Below, in pieces: positions 1 through 9,677 of a stretch of 64,000 nt of DNA. The stretch covers positions 6,014,001 to 6,078,000 of the forward strand of contig NZ_CP083590.1 in the NCBI RefSeq assembly GCF_020099395.1. Direction: 5' to 3'. A model generated the notes under the pieces. That model did not search any database and had not been told where the DNA came from. It saw only the letters and a list, made by a program, of their open reading frames with translations. Position 1 is the stretch's first letter, and each line of letters opens with the position of its first letter. The position numbers and the translations under genes were made by a program. The DNA comes from Streptomyces mobaraensis (GTDB taxonomy: Bacteria; Actinomycetota; Actinomycetes; Streptomycetales; Streptomycetaceae).

Positions 1-3000
1 GGTGATGCTCACGGCAAGCTGCACAAGCATTTGGACGACGTCGGCAAGAGCCTCACCCAGGCCGGACGCGCCCACCAGCGGCAGGACCATCACGAGCGCG
101 ACAAGTTCCGGCAGGTCAAGAACAAGGGTGTCACCGGGAACTCCGGCGCGGACAAACCGGGCGGTTCCTCGCCGCACGTCAAGCCGGCCTCGCTGCGGAA
201 TGCTAAGGAGGACCCGCGACGCAACGGAATCCCGCTCGAGAAGACGGTGTGCAAAAACGATCCTGTCGACGTCGCCACGGGCGAGATGCTGCTCCCCGAA
301 ACGGACCTGTCCCTCCCCGGTGTACTCCCGCTCGTCCTGCGACGTACGCACCTGTCGGAATACCGCTACGGCCAGTGGTTCGGCCGGAGCTGGGCCTCCA
401 CCCTGGACGAGCGCATCGAGCCCGACCCGGTCGGCGGTGGCGCCGTCTGGGCCCGTGACGACGGATCGCTGCTGGTCTACCCCCGGCTGCCGCGCCCCGA
501 TGACGAGCCCGTGCTCCCGCTTGAAGGTCCTCGCCTCCCGCTGGCTCACGGCGGAGAACACAACGGGTGGACCACCTATCTGATCACGGACCCGTCCACC
601 GGTATCACCCGCACCTTCACGGGCAGCCCCTACCACGCGTCTACTTCCCTCTGGCTGGACGAGATCGGTGACCGCAACGGCAACACTGTCACTTTCGCCC
701 GGTGCCCTGACGGCACTCCCACCTCCGTCTCACACACCGGCGGCTATTCCGTACGGCTCACTGCCGAGAACTCACGCGTCACCACCCTTTCCCTGCCCAC
801 TGCTCAAGGACATGCCGCGCTCCTTACCTACGCTTATGACGAGCGAGGCGATCTGAGCGCCGTCACCAACTCGTCCGGTTCGTCGATGCGGTTCACTTAC
901 GACGCCGAGGGCCGAATCACGTCCTGGACCGACCGCAACAACCACACCTTCCGCTACGTTTACGACGCGCTGGGTCGGATCGTGCGCACGGTCGGGCCCG
1001 ACGGGTTCCTCTCCTCCACCTTCGAGTACGCCATGGACGAGGAGACCGGGCATCGAATAACCCGCTACACCGACTCCACCGGAGCTGTCACCACCCTCAG
1101 GCTGAACAACCGGCTCCAGGTCGTCGCCGAAACGGATCCGCTGGGACACACGACGCTCCAGACGTGGGACCGCTACGACCGTCTGCTGACCCACACCGAT
1201 CCCCTGGGTCACTCCACTGAGCTCACCTGGGACGAGGCGGGCAACCTCACCGCCGTCCGTTTGCCCGACGGAACCGGGGCGACCGCCCGGTACAACGAGC
1301 TCAACCTGCCCGTGGAGATCACGGACGCAAGTGGCTCCACGTGGCGGCAGACCTATGACGAACTGGGCAACTGCACCGGTGTCGAGTCTCCCGACGGGGC
1401 CGTCACACGCTTTACCCACGACCGTACCGGGGCGGTGTCCACCCTCACGGATGCCCTTGGCGCCGTCACGCGGATCCGCTCCGATGGCGTGGGACTACCC
1501 ATCGAAATCACCGATGCCCGCTCCGCGGTCACCCGTGTGGAGCGCGATCACCAAGGGCGCCCCGTCCGTATCCAGGATGCCGCCGGCAACATCGAGCGCT
1601 TCGAGTGGGGGGTCGGGGACCAGCTCCTGGTCCGCGTTGCACCGGATGGCAGCAGGGAAACCTGGGACTGGGACGGGGAAGGCAACTGCCGCGCTCAGAC
1701 GCACCCCCACGGCGGCACTACGAGCACCGAGTACGGCCCCTTCGACAAGCCGACCGCGCGCGTCACGCCGGACGGTGCCCGGTACGAGCTCAAGTACGAT
1801 ACGGAGCTCCGACTGGTTCAGGTGATCAACCCTTGTGGGCAGAGCTGGGACTACACCTATGACCGAGCGGGTCGCCTGACAGCCGAGACCGACTTCGACA
1901 ACCGCCGGACCCATTACACCTACGACCCCGCGGGCCGCCTCGCCTCCCGCACCAACCCGCTGGGGCAGACGACCACCTACACCTGGGACGCCATGGGCCG
2001 CATGCTGACCCGTGACGCCGACGGGGATGTCACGCGCTACACCTACGGTTCCCACGGGCAACTGGTCGGCGCCGTCTCACCGACGTCCACGCTCACCATG
2101 GAGTGGGACGCTTTCGGCAGACTCGTGGCGGAGACCGTGGACGGCCGTACCAGTCGCTACGCCTACGACCGACTTGGCCGCCGCACCGTCCGTACCACCC
2201 CGACCGGAGCGGTCAGTCACGCGAGGTACGACGCGGCGGGCGATCGTGTGTCGCTCACGACCGACGGGCACGCCCTTTCCTTCGCGTTCGACGACCTCGG
2301 CCGTGAGGTCTCCCGGTCCTGGGGCGCACCAAAGGCAGCGACCACCCTGACCACGGCCTGGGACGCCCTGAACCGGCCCGTCACGCACAATCTCACGGCC
2401 GTGGGAACGATTCTTCGTACAGAGGAATACGCCTACCGGCCCGACGATCACCCAATTTCCCTCATCCGTCGAACGCCAGGCGGCGGACGCCAAGAGAAAC
2501 GCATCTCCCTCGACCCGGTCGGCCGGCCGCTCACCATCACAGCCGCTGACTGGGCCGAGACGTATGCCTACGACGCCACAGGCAACCAGGTCTCGGCGGA
2601 CTGGCCGGTGGCAGGCGGCCGTGCCGACGCCCGAGGCGCCCGCACATATGACGGCACGCGTCTCCTCTCGGCCGGTTCCATCCGCTACGAGTACGACGAC
2701 GCCGGTCGCGTCGTCCAGCGTCGCCGTATCAGGTTGTCGCGCAAACCGGAGATCTGGCGGTACACATACGACGCCGAGGACCGCCTCGTATCCTGCACCA
2801 CGCCCGACGGCACACAATGGCGTTACTCCTACGACCCGTTGGGCCGGCGCACGGCCAAGCACCGTCTTGCGGCGGATGGCCACGCGGTCTTGGAAACCGT
2901 CCGTTTCACCTGGGACGAGACCCGGTTGGCGGAGCAGTCGGATTCCGTTACCGGAACGATCCTCACCTGGGAGTACGACGGTTATCACCCGGTCTCCCAG

Positions 3001-3843
3001 TACGAGCGCAAGCCGCTGGGTGCCGACGAGGTCGACTCCCGCTTCTTCGCCATCGTCACCGACCTCGTCGGCACACCCACCGAACTCGTCTCCGAGACGG
3101 GCGAGAAGGCGTGGCAAGCCCGTTCCACCTGTTGGGGCGTGACCGCCTGGAACACCGACGCCGTCGCCTATACCCCGCTGCGCTTCCCCGGCCAGTACGC
3201 CGACCCCGAAACCGGCCTGCACTACAACTTCTTCCGCCACTACGACCCTGACACGGCCCGTTACACGACCCCCGACCCACTGGGGCTGGCCCCGGCGCCG
3301 AACCCTTCGACGTATGTGGTCAATCCATGGGTGTGGGCCGATCCTCTCGGTCTCGCCCCGAGTTCCTGCCGACAGGACCAGTACGACTGGGAGGGCAGTA
3401 TCCGGTACGAGCGCCTGGATCACCTGGGCCGTCCTACCGGCGTGCATGGGTGTCTGCGCCGTGAGATGTTGCGCAAGGGATCCCCGGCCGGCGACCTCTG
3501 GCCGCCCGGTTGGCGCGGTAACGGCAAACTGTTCAACGAGGCCCGTGGACACCTCCTCGCCAATCTCTTGGGCGGCCATGGAAAAGGGCCTCTCGCATAT
3601 CACAACCTCATCACGCAGACCCAGAACCCGACCAACACCCCCCGGCAACGGCTTGAAGTCGAGAAGAAGATCTATGAGGCGGTGCGCAAGGGTGAAATCG
3701 TGCAGTACTCGATCAGGCCGCGCTACGAGGGGAATAATCCGATCCCTATCAAAATCGAATACGTAGCATTTGGGAATCGAGGCTTCAATTTCGTGCACAG
3801 CTTGGACAATCCGGCCGCCGGAGTGCGAACCCCGCGCGCCTAG
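1..3843 (+). CDS. Rhs/YD-repeat polymorphic toxin, 5'-truncated by the window edge
   Basis: The frame is open from base 1, so the true start lies outside the window. Visible order: a charged helical N-terminal stretch, a DUF6531-type module (DPVDVATGEML, about residue 90), a long array of YD repeats (YDxxGR patterns, about residues 270-1010), and the Rhs core end (DPETGLHYNFFRHYDPDTARY, then two DPLGLAP motifs near residues 1090-1125). After the second DPLGLAP comes a distinct tip of about 150 residues containing ARGHLLANLLGG and NLITQTQNPTN, resembling the RGH and Asn motifs of DNA/RNA non-specific His-Me finger nucleases. Known for the family: the Rhs shell encloses and delivers a C-terminal toxin between cells. 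Inferred: this is a contact-dependent antibacterial nuclease. The gene downstream is the likely immunity partner. Confidence 0.9.
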   Translation, partial: GDAHGKLHKHLDDVGKSLTQAGRAHQRQDHHERDKFRQVKNKGVTGNSGADKPGGSSPHVKPASLRNAKEDPRRNGIPLEKTVCKNDPVDVATGEMLLPETDLSLPGVLPLVLRRTHLSEYRYGQWFGRSWASTLDERIEPDPVGGGAVWARDDGSLLVYPRLPRPDDEPVLPLEGPRLPLAHGGEHNGWTTYLITDPSTGITRTFTGSPYHASTSLWLDEIGDRNGNTVTFARCPDGTPTSVSHTGGYSVRLTAENSRVTTLSLPTAQGHAALLTYAYDERGDLSAVTNSSGSSMRFTYDAEGRITSWTDRNNHTFRYVYDALGRIVRTVGPDGFLSSTFEYAMDEETGHRITRYTDSTGAVTTLRLNNRLQVVAETDPLGHTTLQTWDRYDRLLTHTDPLGHSTELTWDEAGNLTAVRLPDGTGATARYNELNLPVEITDASGSTWRQTYDELGNCTGVESPDGAVTRFTHDRTGAVSTLTDALGAVTRIRSDGVGLPIEITDARSAVTRVERDHQGRPVRIQDAAGNIERFEWGVGDQLLVRVAPDGSRETWDWDGEGNCRAQTHPHGGTTSTEYGPFDKPTARVTPDGARYELKYDTELRLVQVINPCGQSWDYTYDRAGRLTAETDFDNRRTHYTYDPAGRLASRTNPLGQTTTYTWDAMGRMLTRDADGDVTRYTYGSHGQLVGAVSPTSTLTMEWDAFGRLVAETVDGRTSRYAYDRLGRRTVRTTPTGAVSHARYDAAGDRVSLTTDGHALSFAFDDLGREVSRSWGAPKAATTLTTAWDALNRPVTHNLTAVGTILRTEEYAYRPDDHPISLIRRTPGGGRQEKRISLDPVGRPLTITAADWAETYAYDATGNQVSADWPVAGGRADARGARTYDGTRLLSAGSIRYEYDDAGRVVQRRRIRLSRKPEIWRYTYDAEDRLVSCTTPDGTQWRYSYDPLGRRTAKHRLAADGHAVLETVRFTWDETRLAEQSDSVTGTILTWEYDGYHPVSQYERKPLGADEVDSRFFAIVTDLVGTPTELVSETGEKAWQARSTCWGVTAWNTDAVAYTPLRFPGQYADPETGLHYNFFRHYDPDTARYTTPDPLGLAPAPNPSTYVVNPWVWADPLGLAPSSCRQDQYDWEGSIRYERLDHLGRPTGVHGCLRREMLRKGSPAGDLWPPGWRGNGKLFNEARGHLLANLLGGHGKGPLAYHNLITQTQNPTNTPRQRLEVEKKIYEAVRKGEIVQYSIRPRYEGNNPIPIKIEYVAFGNRGFNFVHSLDNPAAGVRTPRA

Positions 3844-3894
3844 CTGCCAGATCAGTTCGATAACATCGATTCGAACCGGACACAGGAAGTAGCC

Positions 3895-4908
3895 ATGACA
3901 CGCACCACTCCCGAGCGGCCGATCGATGTCGAAGCCCTCTTTCCTGAGCTCTCCGAGCACCGTCGCACGAGCACGCGGCTGCACCCGCGTCCAGGGTTGC
4001 CAGGGCCGAGCGAAAGCTCGGTGGGTGGCCCCTTCCTGTGGCCCGCCGACGAACCCTGGCCCGTGTGCGCTGTCGGCCATGAGAAGAACCGAGGGCGTCG
4101 GCCGGTCGATGTGCGGCGGTGGCGGCAGGTACTCGATGACGCGTGGCGGCGTGATCCTCAGCGGGGCCCGTCCGAAGAGGAGCTGACGCTGCTCGACCGG
4201 CTCGAAACTCCCGTGTGCCTGGCGGAGTTGGCAGATGACGACCCGATCCCGCTGCTCGCCCTGGCTCAACTATTCGTTCGTGATGTACCGGATCTGACCG
4301 GCCCTGATGGGTGTGATTTGCTTCAGGTCTTCTGGTGTCCATTTGAGGCGCATGGGCCTGAGCAAGCCATTGACGTGACGCTGAAGTGGCGACGGTCGGG
4401 CGAAGTGAGGAATCCCCTCACGGTAATGCCGGAGCCGGCGGTCGTTGGCTTGGATGATTGCGTTCCGGCGCCCTGCGTTCTCGACCCTGAACAGGTGCTC
4501 GAGCATGAGTATGTGGAGCTCTTGCCTCCGGGCCTGATGGAACGTGTTGTCGCCTGGAACGAGCGGCAGGAAGCGGAGGCCGAGGAGCGCGGGCAGGATT
4601 TCCCGCTCACCTACCAACACGACCTTTCCGTCGCGCCGGGTTGGAAGGTCGGCGGCTTCGCTTCCTGGCATCTCACCGGTCCAGTGCCGGTCGTCTGCTC
4701 GTGCGGCACCCCTATGCGCCCGTTGCTCACGGTGGCCGAGCACGAGTGGGACGGCGGGGCACCGACATGGGTCCCGCTGGAGGACCAGGACATGATCGAA
4801 GCCGCGGAAGCGAACGCCCCGACGCAGGTTGCCGTCGGTAGTGGGTGGATGTACGTGTTCACCTGCCCGGCCGATCCGACGCACCCCCATCACGTCGAGT
4901 TTCAATGA
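3895..4908 (+). CDS. DUF1963-like protein, candidate immunity protein for the upstream Rhs toxin
   Basis: A 337-residue protein starting 51 bases after the Rhs stop, on the same strand, with an AGGAAG ribosome site. The N-terminal pattern (LHPRPG, then GGPFLWPADEPWPVC) and the later APGWKVGGF motif resemble YwqG/DUF1963 proteins, a fold recurrent beside polymorphic toxins. A CSCG pair near residue 263 and a C near residue 325 could bind metal. No signal peptide or membrane segment is visible, which fits a cytosolic protein. The immunity role is inferred from position; the family match is by motif only. Confidence 0.75.
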   Translation: MTRTTPERPIDVEALFPELSEHRRTSTRLHPRPGLPGPSESSVGGPFLWPADEPWPVCAVGHEKNRGRRPVDVRRWRQVLDDAWRRDPQRGPSEEELTLLDRLETPVCLAELADDDPIPLLALAQLFVRDVPDLTGPDGCDLLQVFWCPFEAHGPEQAIDVTLKWRRSGEVRNPLTVMPEPAVVGLDDCVPAPCVLDPEQVLEHEYVELLPPGLMERVVAWNERQEAEAEERGQDFPLTYQHDLSVAPGWKVGGFASWHLTGPVPVVCSCGTPMRPLLTVAEHEWDGGAPTWVPLEDQDMIEAAEANAPTQVAVGSGWMYVFTCPADPTHPHHVEFQ

Positions 4909-4969
4909 TGCGCGGTGGTCGGAACCCTGCCCGCATCCACGGCTCGGCCGGGCCGCCGACCTCGCACCC

Positions 4970-5509
4970 TCACCGCCCCCGCCACTCCCGCAGCCTCCGC
5001 CACGCCTCCAGGCCGTCCGGGACCCACCGCCACTCCGGCAGGCGGCGCGCGACCTCGTCCTCCGGCAGGAAGCCGTGCCAGGCCACCTCCTCCGCCTGGG
5101 GGCGGACCGGCAGGTCGCAGCGGACCTCGTAGACGGCCGACCACCAGCCCCCGTACTCCTCCGACCGGTACAGGAAGCGGAAGAGGGGGGTGGGGGCGGG
5201 GAGGCCGTGTACGCCCAGTTCCTCTTCCGCTTCCCTCAGGGCCGCCGCGTCGTACGTCTCGCCCGTGCCCACGACGCCGCCGACTAACAGGTCGTAGTGC
5301 GAGGGGAAGATCAGCTTCTGCGCGGTGCGGCGGTGGACGAAGAGGCGGCCGGCCGCGTCGCGCACCTGGATGAACGTGCAGCGGTGGAGGAGGCGGCGGG
5401 CGTAGATATCCGCCCGCGGGGCCTGGCCCACGACCCGGTCCTGTTCGTCCACCACGTCCAGGATCTCGTCCGCCGACAGGGGCTGAGGGTGATCGGTTCG
5501 GTCGGTCAT
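4970..5509 (-). CDS. NUDIX hydrolase
   Basis: The Nudix box is complete at residues 78-100 (G-x5-E-x7-REAEEELGV), so the Mg-binding glutamates are present. The 179-residue size and N-terminal region resemble the YfcD/isopentenyl-diphosphate-isomerase-like branch, but no substrate can be assigned. I prefer the ATG at 5509 over the TTG at 5521 because the TTG would leave only six bases after the upstream stop. The gene lies 18 bases after the DMT transporter stop on the same strand, so the two are probably cotranscribed. Confidence 0.88.
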   Translation of the reverse strand: MTDRTDHPQPLSADEILDVVDEQDRVVGQAPRADIYARRLLHRCTFIQVRDAAGRLFVHRRTAQKLIFPSHYDLLVGGVVGTGETYDAAALREAEEELGVHGLPAPTPLFRFLYRSEEYGGWWSAVYEVRCDLPVRPQAEEVAWHGFLPEDEVARRLPEWRWVPDGLEAWRRLREWRGR

Positions 5510-5527
5510 GGAGACATTCAAGCGGCC

Positions 5528-6409
5528 TCAGTGCGACTGGAGGTCCCGGAGCTCCGGTGCCGTCGTCCCCGGTGGCATCGCCGGGTGGCGGCCGATCAGG
5601 ACGATGCCGACGACGATCGCGGCCATGCCGGCCGCCTGCCAGGCGAGCGCCGCCGGCGTGGTGCGCAGCTGGTCGCCCAGGAAGCCGACGCCGCAGGCGA
5701 TGCCCGCCAGGGGCTGGGCCGCCGTCAGGGCCGGCAGGGACATCCGCAGGGGAGCGGTCTCGAAGGCGCTCTGGACCAGGACCAGGCCGGTGACGCCCAG
5801 GGCCAGCACCACGTACGGCTGCCAGCTGATCACCAGGGACGCCCAGCCGCCGTCGCGGAAGCGCTGGCCGCTGACCCGGGTGAGGGCGTCCTGGAGGCCG
5901 TACAGCAGGCCGGCGGCGATGGCGAGGGTCGCGGCCTCGGCGCTCATCCGGAGGCGCTTGGAGACGGCCGCCAGGACCAGGGCGCCGCCGACCACCAGGC
6001 CGACGATCAGCCAGTGCCGGAGCGGGTCGGACACCGACTCGCCGCCGTGCGGGCGGCCCGCGACGATGAAGGCGGTGACGCCGCCGGCCAGCAGCCACAG
6101 GCCGCCCCAGCCCGTCCAGCCGAGCGGCTGCTTGGTCTGCCAGCGGGAGAGGGCCATGGCGAACAGCAGGTTCGTCGCGAGCAGCGGTTCGACCAGCGAC
6201 ACCTCGCCGCCGCCCAGCGCCACCGCGCCGAGCGCCATGCCGCACACCATCAGGCCGATCCCCGCCAGCCAGCGCGGCATCCGGACCAGGTCCAGCAGCA
6301 GCCGGAAGGAGAGGAAATCGCTCATGGGGGCCCGCTGTGCCGCGTTCTGCTGGAGGACGAACCCGACACCGAGGCAGAAAGCCGCGCTCAGGGCGAAGGC
6401 GAAGACCAT
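5528..6409 (-). CDS. DMT-superfamily (EamA-like) transporter
   Basis: A 293-residue hydrophobic protein with about ten membrane segments, in two halves, as in drug/metabolite transporters. The N-terminus is itself a membrane segment (FALSAAFCLGVGFVLQQ), and glycine-rich helices such as EPLLATNLLFAMALS are typical of EamA domains. The cargo is unknown. It is the first gene of a two-gene unit with the NUDIX hydrolase and is divergent from the helical-repeat gene, leaving about 250 bases for two promoters. Confidence 0.82.
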   Translation of the reverse strand: MVFAFALSAAFCLGVGFVLQQNAAQRAPMSDFLSFRLLLDLVRMPRWLAGIGLMVCGMALGAVALGGGEVSLVEPLLATNLLFAMALSRWQTKQPLGWTGWGGLWLLAGGVTAFIVAGRPHGGESVSDPLRHWLIVGLVVGGALVLAAVSKRLRMSAEAATLAIAAGLLYGLQDALTRVSGQRFRDGGWASLVISWQPYVVLALGVTGLVLVQSAFETAPLRMSLPALTAAQPLAGIACGVGFLGDQLRTTPAALAWQAAGMAAIVVGIVLIGRHPAMPPGTTAPELRDLQSH

Positions 6410-6656
6410 ACGTCGCGCACCTCAAGACCTGCCGGTCATCAGCGAATTGACCCGGTAGACGATAGTCGCCGCACGGACGGTACGCCGTCCGAGTACCCCG
6501 CTTTCGGACGTTCATCCAGACCGGAGCGGACGGGACCGTATCGCCCTTGACGGGAAGCTGTGACTAACGCTTTGCTGTGCGTGATCAAGAATGCCGGTCA
6601 GCGGGCACCCGGGTCCGGGCCCCCGCAGGGACGCACGCCGCGGAGGACGCCCGACG

Positions 6657-7673
6657 ATGACCCCTCCACCCCCCTTGGGCCGCTCTCGGCTGGGGGGCGG
6701 GCCGACCTTCGACTCCGCACTCGACGACACCGAGCTGGTCACCGTCCGTGACGAGCTGGCCCGGGGGCGGTGGGGCGAGGCCCGCCGGCTCCTCGCGGAG
6801 ACCGGCGATGACTGGGACCTGCGCGGCCACCGCCTCACCACCCTCGCCGCCGTGCCCACCAGCACCGCCTGGGGACGCGAGTGGCTGCTCGCCGAGCCCG
6901 ACAGCGCCGACGCCGCCGCCCTGCTCGCCTGCGCCGCCGTCCACCGCGCCGTACGCCGTAAGAGCGACGCCGAGAGCGCCCGCAGCCTGTGCCGGGCCGC
7001 CGCCCGGATGGCGCCCCACGACCCCACCCCCTGGCTGGGCCTGCTTCTCCTGGCACAGGCCGGGGTCACCGACGACGAGCCCGCCCGCTGCTTCGGCCAG
7101 GTACGCGCCCGGCACCCCGAGCACCACCACGCCCACCACCTGATGGCCGCCTGCCTGGCCGGGCACAAGGCCGACCACGACGACCCGCTGCACGAGGTCT
7201 ACGACTTCGCCGCCTGGGCCGCCGAACAGGCCCCCGCCGACTCGCCGCTGGCCCTGCTCCCCGTCGTCGCCCACGCCGAGCGCTTCCGCGCCCTGGCCCG
7301 CGCCGGCACCCTGCCGCGCGACCCGGGCGCCTCCGGGCACTGGGCCGGCCGCCGGGCCCGCCAGGTGCTCAAGACGGCCTTCGACTGGTGGCTGGAGTGG
7401 GACGTCAACGACACGGACGACGCGCCCGAGGCCGGCGGGACGGGCGGGAGCCCGCGAGCCCCATGGACACCCGCCGCCCCACCGCACCCCCGGCACAAGG
7501 TCGACCTGAACTTCCTCGCCCACGCCAAGCTCCACGAGGGCCGGCTGGCCGAGGCCGCGGCGCTGCTCATCCGGATCGGCCCGCACGTCACCCGGGAGCC
7601 CTGGGCCTACCCCGACCGGGACCCCAAGGCCGCCTACCGCGCCGCCCGGCGCGCTGCCCTCGGCTCCCGGTGA
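6657..7673 (+). CDS. Uncharacterised alpha-helical (TPR-like) protein
   Basis: A 338-residue soluble protein rich in Ala, Arg and His with repeated helix pairs (for example RWGEARRLLAETGD, then repeated LxxAA and HPEHHHAHHLMAA segments), like tetratricopeptide-type solenoids. I do not recognise a named family. The ATG at 6657 is preferred over an upstream in-frame start because GGAGG lies at 6642-6646 with normal spacing and the upstream codons are low-complexity. It ends 61 bases before the APC permease on the same strand. Confidence 0.65.
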   Translation: MTPPPPLGRSRLGGGPTFDSALDDTELVTVRDELARGRWGEARRLLAETGDDWDLRGHRLTTLAAVPTSTAWGREWLLAEPDSADAAALLACAAVHRAVRRKSDAESARSLCRAAARMAPHDPTPWLGLLLLAQAGVTDDEPARCFGQVRARHPEHHHAHHLMAACLAGHKADHDDPLHEVYDFAAWAAEQAPADSPLALLPVVAHAERFRALARAGTLPRDPGASGHWAGRRARQVLKTAFDWWLEWDVNDTDDAPEAGGTGGSPRAPWTPAAPPHPRHKVDLNFLAHAKLHEGRLAEAAALLIRIGPHVTREPWAYPDRDPKAAYRAARRAALGSR

Positions 7674-7734
7674 ACAACGCAGGACATCCCCCGCACATCC
7701 CCCGCACACCCACCCCAGTGAGGACGGCCCCCGC

Positions 7735-9288
7735 ATGCCAACCGGCAGGACGACACCCGGCAAGGCGACACCCGGCGAGATCAGCACCTTCAAGGGACAG
7801 GAGAGGAGCCTCCGCGCCGACCGCATCGGCCTGGCCGGCCTCCTGATGTCCGTCGTCGCCGCCAGCGCGCCGCTGATGGTGACCACCGGCGGCATGCCCG
7901 TCACCTTCGGCGTGCTGGGCGTCGTCGGCTCGCCCCTGCTGTACGTCATCCTCGGGCTGATCCTGCTGCTCTTCAGCTTCGGCTACGCCGAGATGAGCCG
8001 CCATGTGCACAACGCGGGCGCCTTCACCGCGTACATCGCCCGCGGCCTCGGCGGCACGGCCGGCGCCGGGTCGTCCATCGTGGCCCTGGTCTCGTACAGC
8101 GCCATGCAGTGCTGCATCTACGGCCTCTTCGGCTTCGAACTGTCCAACCTGCTCCAGCGGCACCTGGACATGACCGTCGCCTGGTGGATACCCGCCCTGA
8201 TCGCCGTCGTGGTCGTCGGCGTCCTCGGCTGGCTGAAGATCGACCTGAACGTGAAGGTGCTCGGCGTCCTGCTGCTGATCGAGGTCGTGATGGTCCTCGT
8301 CTTCGACGTCGCCGGCCTCGGCTCGCCCGGCCCCGAGGGCGTCTCGCTGCGCGCCTTCCACCCCGACACGCTCTCCGGCGCCGGGCTCGGCACCGCCTTC
8401 TGCGGCACCATCGCCTCCTTCGTCGGCTTCGAACAGGCCGCCGTCTACTCGGAGGAGACCAGCCGTCCCCAGGTCGTCGTCGCCCGGGTCACCTACCTCG
8501 CCGTCGGGTTCATCGCCGTCTTCTTCGCGATCAGCGCCTGGGCGCTGACCGTCGCCGCCGGGCCGTCGAAGATCCACGAACTCTCCCTCGCCGAGGGCCC
8601 CAACCTCCTCTTCGGGCTCACCGAGGACCGGCTCGGCTCCGGGTTCACCGACGTCATGCACCTCTTCTACGTGACCGGCATGTTCGCCGCGATGCTCAGC
8701 TTCCACAACGTCGTCGCCCGGTACGCCTTCGCCATGGGCCGCGAGGGGCTGCTGCCCGCCGCCGTCGGCCGCACCTCCCGCACCAGCGGCGCGCCCGCCC
8801 ACGGCTCGCTGCTGCAGAGCACCGTGGCGCTGCTCGTCGTCATCGTCTTCGCCGCCACCGACGACAAGCCGACCGGCGACCCGACGGCACCCGTCCTGCG
8901 GCTGTCCAACTGGCTGGGCAACGTCTGCGCGCTCGGCGTCACCGTGCTGATGATCGCCGCGTCCGCCGGCGTGATCGTCTTCTTCGTACGGCGCGGCGCC
9001 GCCCGCGCCCAGGCGTGGCGGCTCGTCGCCTCGGGCGTCGCCGGCCTGGCCCTGACCGTGATCGCCGTGATCACCGTCCGGGACTTCGACGCGCTGGTGG
9101 GCTCCGGGCCCGACTCGCCGCTGCGCTGGCTGCTTCCGGGCATCGTGCTGGTGGCGCTGGTCGCCGGGCTGGTGCTGGGGGCGGTGCTGAAGTCCGTACG
9201 GCCGGAGGTGCACGCGCGCATCGGACTCGGGAACGAGGCGTTCCAGCTGGAGAAGGCCGCCGCGAGCGAGGCGGCGGGGCGGGCCTGA
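7735..9288 (+). CDS. APC-superfamily amino-acid permease
   Basis: A 517-residue protein with about twelve membrane segments. The first segment carries the ASAPLMVTTGGMP pattern typical of APC transporters at the broken helix 1 that binds the substrate amine. The Thr/Gly-rich N-terminus (TTPGKATPG) is cytoplasmic, and the C-terminal helix holds RPEVHARIG. Known for the family: proton- or ion-coupled uptake of amino acids or polyamines. No substrate can be assigned from sequence. It converges on the minus-strand ACP gene, whose stop is 72 bases away. Confidence 0.88.
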   Translation: MPTGRTTPGKATPGEISTFKGQERSLRADRIGLAGLLMSVVAASAPLMVTTGGMPVTFGVLGVVGSPLLYVILGLILLLFSFGYAEMSRHVHNAGAFTAYIARGLGGTAGAGSSIVALVSYSAMQCCIYGLFGFELSNLLQRHLDMTVAWWIPALIAVVVVGVLGWLKIDLNVKVLGVLLLIEVVMVLVFDVAGLGSPGPEGVSLRAFHPDTLSGAGLGTAFCGTIASFVGFEQAAVYSEETSRPQVVVARVTYLAVGFIAVFFAISAWALTVAAGPSKIHELSLAEGPNLLFGLTEDRLGSGFTDVMHLFYVTGMFAAMLSFHNVVARYAFAMGREGLLPAAVGRTSRTSGAPAHGSLLQSTVALLVVIVFAATDDKPTGDPTAPVLRLSNWLGNVCALGVTVLMIAASAGVIVFFVRRGAARAQAWRLVASGVAGLALTVIAVITVRDFDALVGSGPDSPLRWLLPGIVLVALVAGLVLGAVLKSVRPEVHARIGLGNEAFQLEKAAASEAAGRA

Positions 9289-9360
9289 GCCCGTGGGGGC
9301 GGCGCGGGCCTGGGCCCGTGGGGGGCGCGGGTGTCCGAGCCCGCGCCACCCCCGGCCGGT

Positions 9361-9630
9361 TCAGCCCGCGGCCGCCGCGTCCCGCCGGGAGACCAGCCGC
9401 TCCACCAGGTCCACCACGTCGCCCACCGTGCGGACGTACGCCAGTTCCTCGCGCTCCACCTGCTGCCCGAGGTCCCGCTCCAGGACGGTGATCAGCTCGA
9501 CGTAGTCCATCGAGTCGACCCCGAGGTCCTCGCGCAGATCGGTGCGGAGGTCCTCGACGTCCTCCCTCGGCACCACCACGGCTTCCGCGAGCAGGTTGAT
9601 CACCCGCTCCTCGATCTCGGCCCGGTCCAT
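9361..9630 (-). CDS. Acyl carrier protein
   Basis: An 89-residue single-domain carrier protein. The phosphopantetheine site is the Ser of GVDSMD, within the usual LREDLGVDSMDYVEL helix-II context. GAGGAGG sits six bases before the ATG at 9630. It follows the frameshifted ThDP-dependent enzyme gene on the same strand (47 bases apart), so it probably tethers the acyl substrate or product of that enzyme. It stands alone, with no ketosynthase nearby, which argues against fatty-acid synthase ACP and for a dedicated pathway. Confidence 0.9.
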   Translation of the reverse strand: MDRAEIEERVINLLAEAVVVPREDVEDLRTDLREDLGVDSMDYVELITVLERDLGQQVEREELAYVRTVGDVVDLVERLVSRRDAAAAG

Positions 9631-9677
9631 GGCCGCCTCCTCGTCTGTACGGGTACGGGTAGGGGTACGGGTGTCGG

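Noticed and set aside
5297..6550. A 417-codon frame opposite the NUDIX and DMT genes
   Set aside because: It crosses two real minus-strand genes and has no family-like sequence.
7588..9213. A 541-codon Asp/Gly/His-rich frame opposite the APC permease
   Set aside because: Shadow frame; the plus strand encodes an obvious membrane transporter.
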